Shown: positions 61,325-64,000 of the stretch, one piece after another
How positions within the stretch are numbered: the first letter of the stretch is position 1
Layout: each line of letters begins with the position of its first letter
Assembly (NCBI GenBank): GCA_030544235.1
Contig: JARUPU010000099.1
Coordinates: forward strand, 323,501-387,500
Direction of reading: 5' to 3'
DNA: 64,000 nucleotides
Source of the DNA: Lepturacanthus savala
Taxonomy: Eukaryota; Chordata; Actinopteri; Scombriformes; Trichiuridae
Program-made: the position numbers and the translations under genes
The notes under the pieces: generated by a model
Told to the model about the DNA's origin: nothing
What the model saw: only the letters and a program-made list of their open reading frames with translations
Databases searched by the model: none

Positions 61325-62710
61325 GACTAGGGTTAGGCTTAGGCTCAGCGTTGGGGTATAGAGAACGAAACTACCAGGTATATCCCTCCCAGTGATTTTA
61401 AAGGTGCTGCAGCCCCGAAACCGAAAATCATATAGAAATTGAACCAATTCCTACACCCCCCAGTTAAGAATTTAGGGTTAGGGTTAGGGTTAGGGTTAGG
61501 GTTAGACTAGGGTTAGGGTTAGGCTCAGCGTTGGGGTATAGGGAACGAAACTACCAGGTATATCCCTCCCAGTGATTTTAAAGGTGCTGCAGCCCCGAAA
61601 CCGAAAATCATATAGAAATTGAACCAATTCCTACACCCCCCAGTTAAGAATTTAGGGTTAGGGTTAGGGTTAGGGTTAGACTAGGGTTAGGCTTAGGCTC
61701 AGCGTTGGGGTATAGAGAACGAAACTACCAGGTATATCCCTCCCAGTGATTTTAAAGGTGCTGCAGCCCCGAAACCGAAAATCATATAGAAATTGAACCA
61801 ATTCCTACACCCCCCAGTTAAGAATTTAGGGTTAGGGTTAGGGTTAGGGTTAGACTAGGGTTAGGGTTAGGCTCAGCGTTGGGGTATAGGGAACGAAACT
61901 ACCAGGTATATCCCTCCCAGTGATTTTAAAGGTGCTGCAGCCCCGAAACCGAAAATCAAATAGAAATTGAACCAATTCCTACACCCCCCAGTTAAGAATT
62001 TAGGGTTAGGGTTAGGGTTAGGGTTAGACTAGGGTTAGGGTTAGGCTCAGCGTTGGGGTATAGGGAACGAAACTACCAGGTATATCCCTCCCAGTGATTT
62101 TAAAGGTGCTGCAGCCCCGAAACCGAAAATCAAATAGAAATTGAACCAATTCCTACACCCCCCAGTTAAGAATTTAGGGTTAGGGTTAGGGTTAGACTAG
62201 GGTTAGGGTTAGGCTCAGCGTTGGGGTATAGGGAACGAAACTACCAGGTATATCCCTCCCAGTGATTTTAAAGGTGATGCAGCCCCGAAACTGAAAATCA
62301 TATAGAAATTGAACCAATTCCTACACCCCCCAGTTAAGAATTTAGGGTTAGGGTTAGGGTTAGACTAGGGTTAGGGTTAGGCTCAGCGTTGGGGTATAGG
62401 GAACGAAACTACCAGGTATATCCCTCCCAGTGATTTTAAAGGTGATGCAGCCCCGAAACTGAAAATCATATAGAAATTGAACCAATTCCTACACCCCCCA
62501 GTTAGGAATTTAGGGTTAGGGTTAGGGTTAGGGTTAGACTAGGGTTAGGGTTAGGCTCAGCGTTGGGGTATAGGGAACGAAACTACCAGGTATATCCCTC
62601 CCAGTGATTTTAAAGGTGCTGCAGCCCCGAAACCGAAAATCATATAGAAATTGAACCAATTCCTACACCCCCCAGTTAAGAATTTAGGGTTAGGGTTAGG
62701 GTTAGGGTTA

Positions 62711-62884
62711 GACTCGGGTTAGGGTTAGGCTCAGCGTTGGGGTATAGGGAACGAAACTACCAGGTATATCCCTCCCAGTGATTTTAAAGGTGCTGCAGCC
62801 CCGAAACCGAAAATCATATAGAAATTGAACCAATTCCTACACCCCCCAGTTAAGAATTTAGGGTTAGGGTTAGGGTTAGGGTTA
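62711..62884 (+). repeat. Full-length GACTCGGG monomer
   Basis: Fourth copy with an intact core, exactly 23,953 bp from the one at 38758. Confidence 0.85.
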
Positions 62885-63058
62885 GACTAGGGTTAGGGTT
62901 AGGCTCAGCGTTGGGGTATAGGGAACGAAACTACCAGGTATATCCCTCCCAGTGATTTTAAAGGTGCTGCAGCCCCGAAACCGAAAATCATATAGAAATT
63001 GAACCAATTCCTACACCCCCCAGTTAAGAATTTAGGGTTAGGGTTAGGGTTAGGGTTA

Positions 63059-63232
63059 GACTAGGGTTAGGCTCAGCGTTGGGGTAAAGGGAACGAAACT
63101 ACCAGGTATATCCCTCCCAGTGATTTTAAAGGTGCTGCAGCCCCGAAACCGAAAATCATATAGAAATTGAACCAATTCCTACACCCCCCAGTTAAGAATA
63201 TAGGGTTAGGGTTAGGGTTAGGGTTAGGGTTA
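63059..63232 (+). repeat. Monomer with shortened head and GTAAAGGG
   Basis: Fourth copy, 3,155 bp after the third and 23,953 bp from the first. Confidence 0.85.
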
Positions 63233-64000
63233 GACTAGGGTTAGGGTTAGGCTCAGCTTTAGGGTATAGAGAACGAAACTACCAGGTATATCCCTCCCAG
63301 TGATTTTAAAGGTGCTGCAGCCCCGAAACCGAAAATCATATAGAAATTGAACCAATTCCTACACCCCCCAGTTAAGAATTTAGGGTTAGGGTTAGGGTTA
63401 GGGTTAGACTAGGGTTAGGCTTAGGCTCAGCGTTGGGGTATAGAGAACGAAACTACCAGGTATATCCCTCCCAGTGATTTTAAAGGTGCTGCAGCCCCGA
63501 AACCGAAAATCATATAGAAATTGAACCAATTCCTACACCCCCCAGTTAAGAATTTAGGGTTAGGGTTAGGGTTAGGGTTAGGGTTAGACTAGGGTTAGGG
63601 TTAGGCTCAGCGTTGGGGTATAGGGAACGAAACTACCAGGTATATCCCTCCCAGTGATTTTAAAGGTGATGCAGCCCCGAAACCGAAAATCATATAGAAA
63701 TTGAACCAATTCCTACACCCCCCAGTTAGGAATTTAGGATTAGGGTTAGGGTTAGGGTTAGGGTTAGACTAGGGTTAGGGTTAGGCTCAGCGTTGGGGTA
63801 TAGGGAACGAAACTACCAGGTATATCCCTCCCAGTGATTTTAAAGGTGCTGCAGCCCCGAAACCGAAAATCATATAGAAATTGAACCAATTCCTACACCC
63901 CCCAGTTAAGAATTTAGGGTTAGGGTTAGGGTTAGGGTTAGGGTTAGGGTTACACTAGGGTTAGGGTTAGGCTCAGCGTTGGGGTATAGGGAACGAAACT

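Larger units (their letters stand above)
1..64000 (+). repeat. Composite telomeric satellite array (TTAGGG plus about 150-bp core)
   Basis: The window is filled from first to last base by head-to-tail monomers, about 367 by hand count. Each consists of 3 to 6 perfect TTAGGG hexamers followed by a core that starts GACTAGGG and ends CAGTTAAGAATT. Monomer lengths fall on 168, 174, 180 and 186 bp, differing by whole hexamers. All monomers have the same orientation, with the G-rich strand on +. The structure resembles subtelomeric or interstitial telomere-associated satellites of eukaryotes; this is inferred from the hexamer content, because no chromosome end and no unique flank lies in the window. 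Single-base variants organise the monomers into the higher-order blocks listed separately. The taxon is not identifiable. Similarly built telomere-associated repeats exist in kinetoplastids and vertebrates, but I do not recognise this core. Confidence 0.98.
1..64000. other. No protein-coding or RNA gene seen
   Basis: Because monomer lengths are multiples of three, reading frames persist from unit to unit, yet every frame is closed in each normal monomer. On + the stops are TAG in GACTAG, TAG in GTATAG, and TGA in CAGTGA. On - they are TAA in CCCTAA, TGA in CGCTGA, and TAA in TTCTTAAC. The longest open stretch is roughly 50 codons on the minus strand. It contains one ATG, giving a 28-codon frame that recurs in every normal monomer and ends at CGCTGA. 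It has no support beyond repetition and is taken as non-coding. No tRNA, rRNA or snRNA signature was seen. The few frame-shifting indels (3680-4362, and the extra A in the AAAGAA monomers) do not open anything long by eye. Confidence 0.9.
55044..64000 (+). repeat. Epsilon region of shorter overlapping modules
   Basis: Begins like a delta copy (plain, GATGCAG) and then consists of modules of roughly 1.4 to 3.2 kb. Their order is GGCTTAGG/TATAGAGA, one or two ATCAAATAG, GATGCAG/GAAACTG, GATGCAG/GAAACTG/GTTAGGAATT, plain, full-length GACTCGGG, plain, GTAAAGGG with GAATATAGG tail. Module copies end near 58157, 60077 and 63232, and one more lies inside delta copy 2 ending at 39279. One unit near 55907 combines GATGCAG with ATCAAATAG, a combination not seen elsewhere. 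No truncated monomer occurs here. The array runs off the right edge. Confidence 0.8.
61679..64000 (+). repeat. Epsilon module copy at right edge
   Basis: Partner of 37726-40046 at a constant offset of 23,953 bp. If the correspondence continued, a truncated GACTCGGG monomer and a new delta copy would follow just beyond the window; the CACTAGGG start at 63953 argues that the two copies may already diverge there. Confidence 0.75.

Noticed and set aside
1..64000. CRISPR-like array of regular repeats
   Set aside because: Repeats are about 150 bp and directly abutting apart from TTAGGG tracts; there are no unique spacers and no cas genes.
1..64000. Repeated 28-codon open frame on the minus strand in each monomer
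   Set aside because: It starts at the ATG complementary to CAT in ATCATATAG and ends at CGCTGA. It is short, has no ribosome-binding or promoter context, and appears only because the monomer is repeated.
1..64000. CENP-B box in the core (minus strand TTTCGGTTTCGGGG)
   Set aside because: The spacing and the required A and CGGG positions of the NTTCGNNNNANNCGGGN consensus are not met.
1..64000. Human-type subtelomeric TAR1 or 29/37/61-bp repeats
   Set aside because: No similarity recognised by eye, and the unit length and the core differ.
1..64000. Kinetoplastid telomere-associated repeats or the trypanosome 177-bp minichromosome repeat
   Set aside because: Length and TTAGGG content are suggestive, but I cannot match the core from memory and the inferred CpG decay would be unexpected there. 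Left as an open possibility, not annotated.
1..64000. Integrated herpesvirus with telomeric repeats
   Set aside because: No viral coding sequence or unique viral DNA is present; the array is cellular-type satellite throughout.
1..64000. Assembly artefact producing the entire array
   Set aside because: The many ordered, shared point variants and the internally consistent HOR offsets are not what collapse or random misassembly gives. Only the 3.68-4.36 kb patch looks suspicious, though copy number of long blocks still needs spanning reads.

Overview
The whole 64,000-base window is one satellite array. By hand count it holds about 367 head-to-tail monomers of 168, 174, 180 or 186 bp. Each monomer joins a short run of perfect TTAGGG telomere repeats to a core of about 150 bp, of which only about 108 bp is clearly non-telomeric. 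I see no unique sequence, protein gene, RNA gene, transposon or CRISPR array. Every normal monomer carries stop codons in all six frames. Composition is about 46% GC. The repeat TTAGGG fits vertebrates, many fungi, kinetoplastids and some other protists. It argues against most land plants (TTTAGGG), insects (TTAGG) and nematodes (TTAGGC). The species cannot be named from this sequence. The G-rich strand runs left to right without inversion, so if this is subtelomeric the chromosome end should lie to the right.

The monomers are told apart by heritable single-base variants, and the order of the variants reveals nested higher-order repeats (HORs). I labelled them by order of marker types. 1-2136 is a partial alpha block. 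2137-9292 is beta copy 1. 9293-12964 is a mixed gamma block. 12965-16336 and 16337-20236 are two tandem alpha copies. 20237-27218 is beta copy 2. 27219-32414, 32415-40249, 40250-47580 and 47581-55043 are four delta copies. 55044-64000 is a region of shorter epsilon modules. Beta and delta share one ancestral monomer order. Six 76-bp monomers that have lost nearly all the non-telomeric core mark the ends of the beta and delta copies.

The block 1-9292 recurs at 18101-27218 with a fixed offset of 18,100 bp until about 3.56 kb, then 17,926 bp after one monomer-sized difference. TTAGGG counts per monomer are preserved between HOR copies. The tracts are therefore mostly copied together with the cores, not rewritten by slippage or telomerase. 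Unequal exchange, possibly inside the telomeric tracts, explains most differences: a chimeric monomer at 15101, a deletion in delta copy 1 and a one-monomer duplication at 30244.

Points most worth a second look are a 39-bp part of the core with no heritable variant anywhere in the window, a degenerate telomeric origin for the first 45 bp of the core, a cluster of private indels at 3680-4362 that looks like consensus error, and the large-scale duplication history. All homologies were read by eye; no alignment or database search was run.
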